DNA from: Agrocybe praecox | Lineage: Eukaryota > Basidiomycota > Agaricomycetes > Agaricales > Agrocybaceae | Direction: 5' to 3' | NCBI GenBank assembly: GCA_964017145.1 | Contig: OZ024840.1 | Coordinates: forward strand, 4,278,001-4,342,000 | Length of the DNA stretch: 64,000 bases | Shown here: positions 50,982-62,882 of the stretch, one piece after another | Layout of the letters: each line of letters opens with the position of its first letter | Numbering within the stretch: the first letter of the stretch is position 1 | The notes under the pieces: model-generated | Told to the model about the DNA's origin: nothing | The model's database searches: none | The model's input: only the letters and a program-made list of their open reading frames with translations | Translations under genes and position numbers: made by a program

Positions 50982-52925
50982 CTACACAACCGAGTATTCG
51001 TCGGTAGTGATGAAACCATCTACTGAGAAGTCTGGTGCCTCGTCCCCGTTGATCCTTTCAATGGAAGATACAGCAACACCAGCCAAGCTACCCTGGCCAA
51101 TGAAAGAGATGTCGACAGGGAAGAAGGCCCCAACGTCTACGCCTCCGACGTTGAATATAAGAGAACCGGTCTTGGTGTCATCGTCTGCTGAGATGGTTGG
51201 GATTGACCAAGCCAACGAATGAGACGAGGGGTCAAGAGACCACTCTCCCGAGTGCGAGGTCACGGTTGGGTATGATCCATCACTGAAAATGCTTAAGCTT
51301 TTGTGCACAAAGGATTACGAGTAGGACAAAACTCACGGAAGGGGTATAGAGATAACGACGTCATACAGAGTAATGGTATCGTTTTCAAGCTCGTACTCAA
51401 TGCTCACTTCGCATGTGCCATCATTTGAAGGAGAAGGCCAGCAGTTAACTGAGTAATGTTAGGAAGGTGTAAGGATAAGGAAACAGTATAGAAACCCACT
51501 CGATAGAGGAACGTTACTCTCATCCGTTCCGGCATATCTCCACTTAAGAACAGCGAGGCTCTGCCCCACTGGGAACCCTCTCGAAGCATCTTTCAGCGCT
51601 ACAACACGTGGCTGACCCGGTGTGAATTTCGCGACGTTGGGATGTTGCTTGAATTGCAGGCTAGCACCACCGAAATCCGTCGGCGGGTTGATAAGATTGA
51701 TCTTAATGTGCGAGTTGGCTGCGTCCGTAACTTGGAGGTTCATATCACCCTTGAGTTCCATGGATTTGACACCACCATCGCGTAGCAGTGAAAGAGATAT
51801 TGACTCTTTGATAATGATGTGCACGCTATCAACACACTTTCAGCCAAACACTGTTTGTGAACAAAGGTAACCCATACCTTTGAGCTTCAACTTCGGGTAG
51901 GCTTCCCCTGCCGCTCACTTTTTGCACGCTATGATGCTGTTGTTCTTGTACAGGTGCAGCTTGAGCCTCTTCAGCCAATGCACTTGCTGCCAATACATCT
52001 CCCCCAAGGGCGTCCAATAATTCTGCCTGCTTCGTCTTTTTTGAGCCTAGTTTCATGCCACTGCCTTTGAAAGCAGGGGCACGAGGAGCAGAAGGCGTAG
52101 TGTTGTTGCTGATCCTGGACACAGATGATATAGGTAATTCAGGGGCTTCAAATCGAGGCATGGATGAATAGCCGGTAGAACCACCCCCAAGGTAGCTGCT
52201 TCCTCCCCCTCCACCAGCGGCACGTCGTTGCTGTTCCCGGCGCTGCATTTCCAGCTGCTTTGCGCGGCGTTTTAATTCCTCTTTGGCCTCGGCTTCCTTG
52301 TTCTGTAAGGGCATATATGTTGGAGGTACATTCCAGCGAAATCAAAAAGGCGACTCACTCTTGCGATGATCTCTTGGATCTTCTCTTCATGAGACTCCAT
52401 CTCCAATACACTACGAACTTGCATCAAGTTAACCTGTTCTCTATATCCCAGGCTGACAATCTCGTCGAATGCACCCAATAGCTCGAAAGCATTCTTGATG
52501 ATCTCCCTTTCGTCCGCGCTTCGGCACATGTCAGAGACAACGCGCGCGAAGAGGTGCAGTGTATCAATGTCTTGCAGGATATTCGAAGCTTTGTTGGTAA
52601 TTAAGAGGATGTATAAATCCTCCAGTGGCTGGTATACGTATCGAACGTCCTCTGTTTCTACCGAGGTGTGTTGGGTATTTGTAGGTATAAGTTTTGGGAA
52701 CGACGCCAATAGAGATTCAATCCTTGTCCGAGTCATATCGCGAAACTGGCGCGAGATGACAGCTATTCCGCAAAGAAATACGATCTTTAGTACAATCAAT
52801 ATTATCTTCGCAAACTAGATTCAGCTCACCTTTACCACCTTTGGTGCATATTGATGCTGCTAGTACGACCTGTAAGCAATTTATAAGCCTTCTGGTTGTA
52901 TCTGAAGCTTCTTTCGACGGACCAT
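50982..52925 (-). CDS. RET2: Coatomer subunit delta (delta-COP)
   Basis: Minus-strand exons 52925-52923, 52869-52830, 52762-52359, 52302-51878, 51825-51500, 51448-51337 and 51282-50982 encode 536 aa. The N-terminal longin domain reads VVLAASICTKGGKAVISRQF and continues to about residue 140. A charged helix (150-178) and a Gly-rich linker (179-195) lead to the mu-homology domain from about 291, with VHIIIKESISLSLLRDGG, MELKGDM, INCWPS and a C-terminal half ending in DEYSVV. Delta-COP belongs to the F-subcomplex of the COPI coat, which returns cargo from Golgi to ER and is essential. The length matches yeast Ret2 and human archain. The first coding exon contains only the ATG, followed at once by a 53-nt intron (ATG|gtccgt); the acceptor at 52870 restores the conserved MVVLAAS start. 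Confidence 0.96.
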
Positions 52926-55798
52926 GGATAACTTATTATATGTACAAGTTTGTGGAAATAACTGGCTGTTCCTAGCGGTGTCCGACTTGACTTCAAGCGG
53001 TGTCGGCGACGGTACGTGTCAGGAGTTTGCATCAGGGCAGGTCATCACGTGATGTGTAAATTGGGCGCGCCTCTTGCGCGCTTCTTCAAGTACGCGCTCA
53101 CATAAGCGGAAAGGACTGTATTGAGAGTCGTAACGCTGCATCCAAACATGAATTAAATTTTCCCAAAACTTAACCTCTCAAAATATTATATTGGCTAGTT
53201 ACTCAGCGTAAGTACCACGTAAAGAGTGTGACGTTCACAAAAAAAATTACAATTTTGAACAGACTGCGGTTAATAAACCTACATTTACCACTGGGTACTC
53301 TTAGGCTCAGGTAGTACGTATAATCCCAATTGTTTAATAATAAATATTATTATTTCTCAGATCAGCAGGAAAAAAAACGAGATGTACACAGATCTCATAA
53401 CATGTCCTGCTATATCGACAAAATCTCAACAAAATTTCTAGAAGTGTACTAAATGCTGATCCGAGACGTCTACATCAGCCCCCCAGTTTTATGAGGATAA
53501 AAGGAGCTTGATGTCTGTTCAACCGGCTTGTGCAACTCTCAGAGGCGCTGATTTTTTGTCCACCACTACGGAATGCATAGTTGACATGGGAATTCTTCTT
53601 AGAGAAAAAATGATAAAGCATACCAAATCACCTCATCTTTACCTGATACATTGACAGTAGTATACATACACAAAGCGGCATTACCACATAGTTTTATGCC
53701 TTTTTCTCTTTGGAGAAATAGGAGCAGAAACTGCTTCCCTGCTTGCATCAAGGAGTTGCGGGGCTGCTGCTATTCCATTCTGCTTGAAATCAATGGCGCA
53801 GTAGGACTTGAGTATTTGGAGTTAGAAGAAAAGGTTATACCCGTTTCCCATGTCGACGAAATATATTATAGACCACTCACCGCTAATAATAAAATGAGGA
53901 CTTCGAGCCCTCGCGCTGAATGCCTTTTGGGGAACATAATTAGTGCTCGACCGAGTCTATGGTCTATGAGTGCGGCGCACTCGCTTACTGATGATTTAAA
54001 TATCCTGTTTTCAAGAAGCATGTCACCCGATGAACAGGGAATCGTGTTCGATTAATGAATACTCTTCAACCCCAAGTTTATCAAAGTTCTCAAAGTCGAG
54101 ACTGACATCGCTTCTCGGCCAATGACCTTGTTGGGAGTTTCAGTCAGATGTCTTTTCTTCCGAGTGATATAGGGCTATTCGCCTCTACTGTGAGGTACGG
54201 ACTTGCATTTTCTTGCTGGGCCTCAAAAGAATCAGAATCAAATACCACCAGCGATGTGGGAGACTGGAAGTTCGAGACCGCCGATGTGACTGTAAAGTAA
54301 AGACCGTGGAAACTTTGGTTCTAAAGCTGGACCAGGGACTTTGAAGAAGAGTAAGCTCCAAGGGGTTCGACTTTACCTAAAGCAACATGTGCTTTCACAG
54401 AAAAAAGGATACACCCATAATTCTCTAATGGGCTCTAATATTGAGGTCACGCCCTATAGAGATCATTTCGACATGGTACGAGCTGTGAGTTGGAATGCTT
54501 TGTTTCAAAAGCATGGGAAACCTCCTTTGTAGAGTCGTGGCAAGGGGCGCGATCAACATGAGGAGGTTTGTTCTTTATCGTGAATCACCGTTTTGGACCC
54601 TAAATGTGCAGTATGCAGGATCGCCAGCCTGCAAGCCGTGTGTGAATGATTTAAATACATGGAACTGTTTGACAAGACATAACATTAACTTGAGAAAAAT
54701 ACGTCACATAAAATGTCTGACCAGAGCTAATCAGGCATTGACAGTACTTAAAAATTCACATAAGAAAGTCGGGAGCTTAACGCCTTCAGGAGTTGGCGCC
54801 CAGAGAACGGCGAGTAATCAAAGGCTTCGACGAGCTGGTTCAAACAAGTACGAGTGTCCAAGAACGCCCAAGGACATAGATCGTATCTGGGATACGCCCA
54901 AGTTGGGCAAGCGAAATGCAGGGAGATTATAGGGATCAAAGAATAAGTTTATTTTGCGTTACAGGCCACTGAAGGAGGACTGTAAAAAAACTTCTAGTGA
55001 CTCCGCAGAGAGAGGTTGCCCAAGAAATAGACGGTTGTACAAGCCCCAAAATAAGTGAAGAGACTTCGGAGAACATAACAAAAGGTGATATACCAATGCC
55101 CGAGTAAAGCGACGTTATGCTGGTATGCACGCGGCAGGCGCCGACACCCGCCTCTCCGAGAAACAGGTTAATAAATACAGGTCGCGTGTATTTGTTAACC
55201 TGTATGTCGAAGATACAGGCTCGGGTTTCCCATATATAGTATGGCCGATACAGGTGTCGGCGCCCGCCGTGGCATGTACACGGCTTCTTAGGAAAGGTGG
55301 AAAAGATAAAGCAAGTCGCGTACTGACATGAATAATCCATAACGCAAGTTCGAACTTAATGGATCAGATAACCGATTCTCCGAAGAATCCCGACTAGATC
55401 CGATATTGCAATCTTATCCGATAAAATGGACAATCTTCTACTTGATAATTACGAAGTCTTCCTAAGTTTATGATCGTCCATAAATTAGTGCGTAGGTGTA
55501 AGGATTCGGGGTTTGTGGGAGTTTTGGTGCCAGGGGCGCAGGGCAGGTGGCTGGTTATATCTCAACACCTTTTGGCGAATCGATAGTACTGAACTACGTG
55601 TGTACTTCGCGGAACCAGCATCTTGCCAGCATCGTAACCAACTTCTTATCATTTATTGTTGTTTTGCATGCCGAGATAATACATATTCATTCACAAATGA
55701 GGAATCTTGTCTTTTACCACTCAAATCCTTCCGAATAGGTCTAATGTTGGGCGGCCGTAAGTTGGCTAGAGACAAAATGGTCAGATTGTGGTATATCT
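52926..55798. other. Intergenic region upstream of delta-COP
   Basis: 2.9 kb without a supported gene. It includes the delta-COP promoter at the left end and a nested inverted-repeat structure at 55137-55264. Open frames of 130-145 codons at 53651-54055 and 54495-54932 start at non-ATG codons or lack any recognisable motif, and no intron-linked extension was found. Confidence 0.5.
55137..55264. repeat. Nested inverted repeats, MITE-like or foldback element
   Basis: Outer arms GGCGCCGACACC (55137-55148) and GGTGTCGGCGCC (55253-55264) are perfect inverted repeats. Inside, 55163-55179 and 55187-55203 form a 17-bp stem with one mismatch (ACAGGTTAATAAATACA against its near-complement) around a 7-nt loop. 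The size, 128 bp, is that of a small foldback element. No target-site duplication is clear to me. Confidence 0.7.
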
Positions 55799-57489
55799 TT
55801 AGGTGGTTTGACTTACTACTGGCTCTGGAGACGTTGCAATGATCTTCTCGATTTTGTGCATAATCTCAGGCGTCAACTTGGGAAGTACTTCTAAGGCTTT
55901 CAAGTTCTCGGTGATTTGCTCAGGCTTGCTTGCGCCGAGAATTACAGTGGATGTGTTGGGATTCTTGGCAACCCATGCTAAAGCAAGAGCTCCGACGTTG
56001 GTTGAAAGTTCTGGGACGCATTCAGCATTAGTATATTTGTAAAACATGTAGCCTGTATTATTTGAGAAGCTGCTTACCTTCTGCCAATTTTGTTAACTCT
56101 TTGACTTTTCTGATCTGCTCCTGACCTTCTGGAGACTTGAGCTGCTGGATGACATCCTTGAAGAAGGTCGAATGCGTCGCAAAACGGGACTCGTCGGGTA
56201 TGCCATCGTTATACTGGGTACATGGCAATGTGTCAGTTGGATTGAAAATAAAATGACCATTTTCTCATTCACCTTTCCTGTGAGTAATCCTCCTGCTAAG
56301 GACGAGAACGTCGTTGTACCGAGGTGATATTTCTTGTACAGAGGACTGAACATCTTCTTGAACATCCATAATCCAACTCGATGAAGTAAATAGACTCACG
56401 CATATTCTTTCTCGGGGCGCTCACGATGGAACATGCTAGAGGATAATCCTTAAGAAAGGAGCAAAATCTCGATCTATATGATTGGCCACATACTGGTGCT
56501 TGCATTGCTCTGCGATAGGCCCGACAAGGTTCAATTTGTTTGCAATGTCTGTAGGCAACTATGAGAAGAGGTTTTAGGAAAACGACAAAGTTGTCTATAC
56601 GGTGAGCTTCTTCAATTTCTCTGGCCGACCATTCTGAAGTGGCCCAGTATAGAGCCTTTTAAGGAGAGAGAAGTCAGGGTTGTAAGATCAATAAGAAGAT
56701 GCTAGAGGTACAAACCCAACCCTTATCGATGACGTAGTTGAATGCGCGAACAATTTCTTCCATCGAAACTAGGATACAAAAACACAATAAGCTTTTTTGT
56801 CAAAAACGAACGAGCAGATAGAGGTGTCACCATTAGCGTCGTGCCTATGGGCAAATATAACATCCACGTAGTCAAGTCCGAGACGGGCAAGCGACTCTTG
56901 CGTCCCTTCGATAATGCTTGGAGGTGTGTGTTTGGTTACTGAGGAACCTCTACATTCAGATTCCACACGTACTGTTTTCGTGAGAGACCTCCATCATTAG
57001 GGCCTTTACGCAGACCCCAGAACAACTTTGTGGTGATAATGAGATCGGTTCGTCGGAGGCCAAGTTCCTTGATCACTCTCCCCCTATTTCATATTTTAGG
57101 GACTGTGTGATCCACTGCTGCAAGCATCCACGTACATCTCTTCTTCCGATTTTCCAGCAGCGTAAGCTTCTGCAGTATCAAACATATTTATTCCTGCGTC
57201 GAACGCAGTTTGGATGATATCCTGTGAATGATTCACATTGAGTAAAAAATATTTAGTCGAAAGTGGGGTTGCTGACCTTGACAGGATCGCCAACCACGGT
57301 TCCTCCTAGAGTAAGCCCTATTCAACTCAATATCAGATCTCTTCTCCCATACCATTGGACTCCAAGCTTACAGCCACCGAGAGAGAACACAGGAACACGC
57401 AATCCACTGGGTCCAAGGCGGCGGAAAGGCATGTTCTTAGGGTCAAACTCGCGCTGAACGGGCCATGATTGCAGGACAGGGGTAGTCAT
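55799..57489 (-). CDS. Aldo/keto reductase, Kv-beta-like (copy A)
   Basis: Twelve minus-strand exons (57489-57372, 57317-57277, 57221-57136, 57083-56973, 56916-56831, 56768-56716, 56655-56601, 56548-56494, 56435-56400, 56345-56273, 56213-56078, 56010-55799) give 353 aa. The AKR tetrad is complete: Asp68 (FDTAEAY), Tyr73, Lys101 (TTKLFWG) and His142 (FAHRHD). [47 protein letters not shown] and the NADPH-binding [19 protein letters not shown] segment are typical of the fungal family related to potassium-channel beta subunits. It is a probable NADPH-dependent reductase of aldehydes or ketones; substrate unknown. It lies 440 bp downstream of a tandem paralogue with the same introns. A TATA-like ATAAAAAG precedes it. 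Confidence 0.95.
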
Positions 57490-57929
57490 CTCTGGTTGGA
57501 TTCAAGTAATTGTGTGGTAAGAAGATTTTCCTGGGGAATGAACGCGAGGCATGAGTTTATTCTGGAAGAACGCTTTTTATGCCCCCCCGGCAGTACTTTG
57601 ATTAGATGAGATAAGTGTGATTCGCGGGAAGATAAAGGGGTCGAATTTGCCAGTATTGGTAATTGTTGACAACGCCATATGATGGCATAATCAGCTGATA
57701 CAATTCTCCCGTAATCTGTTCACTAGGGCCCCAACAGATGTGTGCATATCCAGAATTTTTTTTCATTTTTTGGAGAGTGAACGGTTCTCACTGATGGTAA
57801 ATATGACATATGCGAAAAGTGGTGCGCTTCGAAGCTAGTAGGATTTATATCTATGAAGGCGGGCAAAAATAATTCCGGGCACAGACGGTCGTGTGCGATT
57901 TATTTTAATGAAAGGCAGCTGTGGAGCAC
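57490..57929. other. Spacer between the two aldo/keto reductase genes
   Basis: A 440-bp spacer holding the 3' UTR of copy B and the promoter of copy A. Nothing else is seen. Confidence 0.65.
57571..57582 (-). promoter_or_regulatory. TATA-like box of aldo/keto reductase A
   Basis: On the minus strand GCATAAAAAGCG lies about 85 nt upstream of the ATG at 57489, in the position expected for a fungal TATA box. Copy B has no equivalent at this distance, suggesting different expression of the two paralogues. Confidence 0.5.
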
Positions 57930-59688
57930 TTAAATTCGTCCAAATATGTCCAATGCAGGTCTTCCATACGATGGCTGCAAAGAAATAAGTTAAGTGTACA
58001 GGGGTGTATGTTTATTCGGTGGCAACGTACGAGAGCGTCGGGGGTATTACTGAGAATTTTGTCGATCCTATGCATTATTTCGGGCGTCAATTTGGGGAGG
58101 ACTTCTAGAGCTTTTAAATTTTCGGTAATTTGTTCTGGCTTGGATGCACCCAAAATGACGGTCGAAGTGTTTGGATTTTTAGCAACCCAAGCTAACGCTA
58201 AAGCTGACATGGTCGTTTGTAACTCTTTCAGAAGGGCATGAGCGTGGTGTATACAGCAAGATTGAGTGAGACGCACCATTTTGAGCAAGGGCAGTTAGTT
58301 CTTTTACCTTGCGGATTTTCTCCTTGCCAGCGGGGCTTTCAAGCTCCTTAACCAAATCGCCGAACTCGTCACTGTGCTGAGCGAATCGAGTGTTCTCTGG
58401 AATTCCGTCATTGTACTGAGTTGGATTTAGTATGAGTGTTAATCAGGAATTGGAATTCTACAAACTTTGCCGGTCAATAAGCCGAATTCAAGACAGGAAA
58501 ATGCGGTGGTCCCAAGACCATATTTCTTATATAGGTGACTGCAAAGGGTAAGTTTATCTGATTCATAGCCATCATATGTTCTGCTCACTGGTATTCCTTC
58601 TCCGGACGTTCACGATGAAGCATGCTAAAACAAAAGTTAATACCAAGTAATTACATAAATGGTTCGATGAGCGAATGCATACTTGTGTTGACACTGTTCG
58701 GCAATCGGAGCGATAAGATGCAGTTTCGTGGCAATATCTTCAAACAAAAATGAGTAATCCGAAGAAGAGTATACCGCACAAGGCGGACGACAAAACTGAC
58801 GATGAGCTTCTTCAATTTCACGAGCCGTCCATTCAGATGTTCCCCAGTAATTTGCCTATTACACTCTCAGCAACATCATTGATCAACCAAGGACATAAAT
58901 GAATTACCCAGCCCTGCGCAATGACAAAGTTAAATGCACGGACAATTTCGTCCATGGGTACTACGGACTCGCACGTTAAAATAAAACTCAACCAACAGTG
59001 ATATCTAGCTCACCATTGTGATCATGTCTGTGCGCAAAAATAACATCGACATATGATATCCCAAGTCGGGCCAGCGACTCCCGCGTTCCCTCAATAATAC
59101 TATATTTGCAACAGATAACATGCTATTATCAGAAATTCGTGTGGGAGGATTCATAGAGGCGGGGTAGACATACTGCTTGCGGGAGAGGCCCCCGTCGTTT
59201 GGTCCCTTTCTTCCGATACCCCAGAATATTTTTGTCGTGATAACCAGATCACTGCGCCTCAACCCTAGCTCCTTGATTACTCGACCTCTGCAGACCAAGG
59301 TTAATCGTTCACAAAGACAGACATATTGACGCTAACATACATCTCTTCCTCTGATTTTCCACCGGAGTATCCTTCAGCTGTGTCGAGCATGTTGATTCCA
59401 GCTTCGAAAGCTGTTTTGATGATTTCCTACGTCCATACCTCAGAAAGGATTATCAATGCAATGGCTCCCAGAATGTCACCTTAACTGGGTCTCCTTTGAC
59501 CGTTCCACCAAGCGTCAACCCTTGCACGCAAAGTCAGGATCTATGATCTCGTAAGAACAGATATCAGACTTACATCCACCTAGAGAGAAAAGAGGAACAC
59601 GAAGGCCACTCGGTCCCAAACGGCGGAAGACCATATTCTTGGAGTCATAGTCGCGCTGGACAGGCCAATCTTGCAGAGGGGTAGTCAT
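57930..59688 (-). CDS. Aldo/keto reductase, Kv-beta-like (copy B)
   Basis: Thirteen minus-strand exons (59688-59574, 59520-59480, 59426-59341, 59287-59174, 59099-59014, 58960-58908, 58855-58801, 58737-58683, 58624-58589, 58538-58466, 58415-58277, 58224-58031, 57974-57930) encode 363 aa. The tetrad is Asp67, Tyr72, Lys100 and His142. All eleven introns of copy A are present at the same position and phase. Copy B has one more intron near the end, giving a different C-terminal tail ([13 protein letters not shown]). It also has one extra residue in GIGRKG and SCLEFG where copy A has SSLAGG. The final 49 residues before the tail are almost identical between copies (only a few changes), closer than the rest, which hints at gene conversion. 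Probable NADPH-dependent oxidoreductase. Confidence 0.94.
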
Positions 59689-60014
59689 TTTGTGTGAAGT
59701 GGGCAGAGTATTGCTTGCGATCGTAACGATTAGAAATACGATGGGAAGGATGTTAGGATAATTTCAGGAAATAAGCGGTCTCGCGGCAATATCAGGAAAT
59801 CGCAGAAAATCGCTTTGCTAGTCACGCGGGCCTTGACATCTTTTTGTTCTTAAGTTCATTGAAATTGAAATTATAATGTCACATTTGTCCTGAGCATATG
59901 TCATTACTTATTATAACTGGGACGCGAATGATATGTCTTGTATGCTGCTGAGAATCAGCAAAGGAAGTGGATTGCGTGTATATTGAAAACACACCTATCT
60001 GTTATCTACTTGAA
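59689..60014. other. Spacer between copy B and the secreted protein gene
   Basis: A 326-bp spacer: promoter of copy B on the left and 3' UTR of the secreted-protein gene on the right. No TATA box is evident close to 59688. Confidence 0.6.
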
Positions 60015-60668
60015 TTATCCTTTGAATGGCACCGTGTTTGCTTGAGATCCTTTGATGACAGTAGCTTTCAGTGCAGGATCGAAAAATAAGTTGGGATCGT
60101 TAGCGGGGTCTTGAGCCTGCACCAAGCCATTGAGCTGAGAATTTCTAGGTGCCTTCTGGCAGAAAACAGAGTTTCGTAGTTTGGGTGGGTTGCTCGTAAA
60201 ATCCTATTCAGGTAAGAGATAAGCCTGGAAGTTCGCAATTCATCAAGATAGTCACGCACGGGGGGTGTATTCTTTTCAACTTGACGATATTCTATGGCAG
60301 CGGCGACCATCGCAGCAGAGATTGTGCTATTAAACTGTTTGCTTGCATCTACGAGTGGTGAGGTCAGCGTAAAATATTAACCTAAATACTCTTAATAACA
60401 TACCTATAATCGTGTCTGCAAAATCTTGCTGAGAACATTCAGGTTGCGCGGCGAGGAGGGGAGTGACAGCTTGGCCAGCAAGGTTACCGCAAACTGCTCC
60501 TGGACATGCGTTGCGAATCTTCTGCAGGACTGCAGGTTGCTCTTGCCCGAATCTTCGTGGATGCAAGAAGACAGCTTTGTCATTTCTTTCGAAAATGATT
60601 TGGCGACCGCACACTCCTGACAAACCGGAGAATGTTAACAAGCCAAAGATTGCGTATGTTGCCTTCAT
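60015..60668 (-). CDS. Small secreted protein of unknown function (157 aa)
   Basis: Exons 60668-60404, 60348-60260 and 60134-60015 (minus strand) join in phase. Residues 1-20 form a signal peptide (hydrophobic stretch followed by LSGVCG). The mature part has four or more Cys in the first half (CGRQ, ACPGAVCGNLAG, PECSQQDF) and no further domain I can name. The last exon reads LNGLVQAQDPANDPNLFF and ends in PFKG. It may be an extracellular or effector-like small protein, but that is inference. Without the 125-nt second intron the frame would continue about 60 codons to another stop; I prefer splicing because it gives a clean donor (gtgcgt), acceptor (ctcag) and a protein-like Asp/Asn/Pro-rich tail. 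The leader is pyrimidine-rich, with ATAAG at about 60835 as a possible TATA. Confidence 0.66.
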
Positions 60669-62882
60669 GGTTGCAAAAAGATTTTGAAAAATGTAGAATA
60701 AAGTATGAAGCGAATGGAAAAAGAACTTGTGATAGGGAGGATTGAGCAAGAGAGACGCCTGGTCAAGAAAAAGTAGGTCGCTGAAAAGGATGAAAGGCAA
60801 AGAATGAGGAGGAGACGGAGATGAAGGTTGCCTTCTTATACTGCAAGATTACATCGTTGACCCTTCCTGCTGAAGATATTAGTGTCCTTCCCTTAAGGAC
60901 TATTAAGACCATCCTACACAACAACTTTTCTGCCTCAGTACTGTCCGAACTTTTGGTAAAGTGTCCATTGTGGAGCTTGAAAGATAGTCGCTTTACAACG
61001 ATATGTCTAAAGAGACCGGTCGTGAATTTTTTGGCTAGGCTTTATCAAAAAGCCGGAGAATCTCGAGACTCGTGGTGCGCCACAGTTGCGGAGAGGCCTC
61101 GTAAGGGTCGAGGAAATATTTCATGTTCCCAACAGACGCGACCCAAAGCTTCGGCGAAGTCGGATTGCCTTGCGTTGGTATGGCGTCCTACTTAGTGTTG
61201 GGAGGCTGTAAGCTGGAAACATGAGAATTTATAGTTGTGACCTGTTTCTCGGTAAAAAGATCATATAAACCAAGTATTACTCAGCAGTTTGCGATGGTCG
61301 CAGATGTAAGATACAGACGCCACGACGGAAGGAAAGCATTGGGAAAGCAGATATCCGGAAGTCAGGGCAGGTAACAGGAAAGGGGCACAAAATCATCGAA
61401 ATGAATGCCTATATACCACATGGTGGCCTAGTCTTCAGAAATATAGGAATGATAGTATAGATTGAAGTTTGCTGCTGGAATTGTCGACTATACGATCTCA
61501 GACTCCTCGGTCCAATGGTGCTTGCAGAACCTAGATGATATTGATTATCTGTATGTGCTGATTATTGTCGTCGCAGGCATAGTGATTCGATGGTTGAAGA
61601 AGCAGGACCTTCGAAAAAGGCATTGAGACTGAGGAGAGCTTCAAGTCGAGGCTGAGTACAGCCGCTCGCAACAAGCAAAAACAAATACACAGGTGGGTCA
61701 CCCGTTTAAACAAATCTGGGTCCCATCAGACATCAGATTTGTTTAAGTTTGTTTCAAATTATTTCCAAAAACGTCCCACCAAATCAGATTCAAACCTCGC
61801 AACTTAGTTTTGCTTCAGCGGCGGATTTCACAGAAATTTAAGCCAGAACTTCAATTAATCTCAAGCATCGGCAAACCGCTGCGCTGCATATTTCCTTTTA
61901 CGGCCCACATAGAAAAAATTTCTCGCTCGCCATTTTCACTATCCCTTAGACACTGGTATATTAGAGTGGGATTGAAATATGATATATTCGACTACTAATG
62001 ACTCAGGGAATTATACATGCTGCTATTTGTAATTTGGACCCTCAATGAGGCCGAAATGATACTGCAAGTGCACTGCAAGTGCTTACCGACACTACCATCT
62101 GACCCCCAGTGGTCCCCCCCTCCACAAACTACACTGTTGCGCAAACAAGGTTGAGGCCTGTCATGACAATTTGAGTATCAAAGAACATTTCCAGTAGAAG
62201 CGACCTCTTACCATTGAGATCCATCCACTTATAAACCTCCCTGCCATACCGTGTAAACTGTTGAAGTTAGTCAGTAACTCAATCCAGTGGACATTAATAC
62301 ATGGGACGGGTGGATGACTGCGCCATTCAACATGGTCCCACAGGCGAGAATTTGGCATAAAATCACAGTCAACCACTTCATGGACATGCCCATGCCACAC
62401 AGATGTGGTCCGTCGAGGAGAAAAGCAAGTCATGATTGGCGAAACCCGGAAGATTTCCCCCAACGCGGGGGCTCTTGGTAAGCACAAGCAAATACACTTT
62501 TGTTCGGCCCCGGCGGCATGCTCAGTGGCTGGGGAGGCAAAGTTCAGAGACAGAAGAAATGAAGGCGAAGGTTTGAAATAATGTGAAGCTGGACTTGAGA
62601 AGAATTGCGCTGCATGTGCATCCTGTTTTTTTTCAGCCGCGTTTAAACATTTTACGATCGATTGCGGACCGAGATTTACTTGGGTCGGACTTAAAATAAT
62701 CACAGTTTCTAACTCAGTTAATCCGGAGTTTTATTTGGCTTAAACAAATCTAAGCTGAGCGTCCGCCTGTGTAGACCCCAAAGCAGGCGGCTACTTAATT
62801 AGGAAGACTATACCTAATTTGGCTCCGTTGGTGTCCGCTCGGCGGCTCATTTGGGTGGCACGTTTTGACTCCAACCACCATC
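60669..62882. other. Intergenic region between divergent secreted-protein genes
   Basis: 2.2 kb shared upstream region of the secreted protein (-) and the FAS1 gene (+). It holds a short inverted repeat at 61706-61746 and a third copy of its arm at 62740. A 180-codon reverse frame (62703-62161) starts at GTG and has no recognisable motif or intron; I do not call it. Confidence 0.5.
61706..61746. repeat. Short inverted repeat (hairpin), 13-bp arms
   Basis: TTAAACAAATCTG (61706-61718) and CAGATTTGTTTAA (61734-61746) are perfect inverted repeats around a 15-nt loop. The arm sequence TTAAACAAATCT recurs in direct orientation at 62740-62751. Confidence 0.75.

Noticed and set aside
60135..60310. 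Unspliced C-terminus of the small secreted protein
   Set aside because: Reading through 60259-60135 gives a Leu/Arg-rich tail without character; the spliced form has consensus splice sites and a cleaner protein end.
62161..62703. 180-codon reverse open frame
   Set aside because: It starts at GTG, has no recognisable domain, no introns unlike neighbours, and lies in a divergent promoter region.
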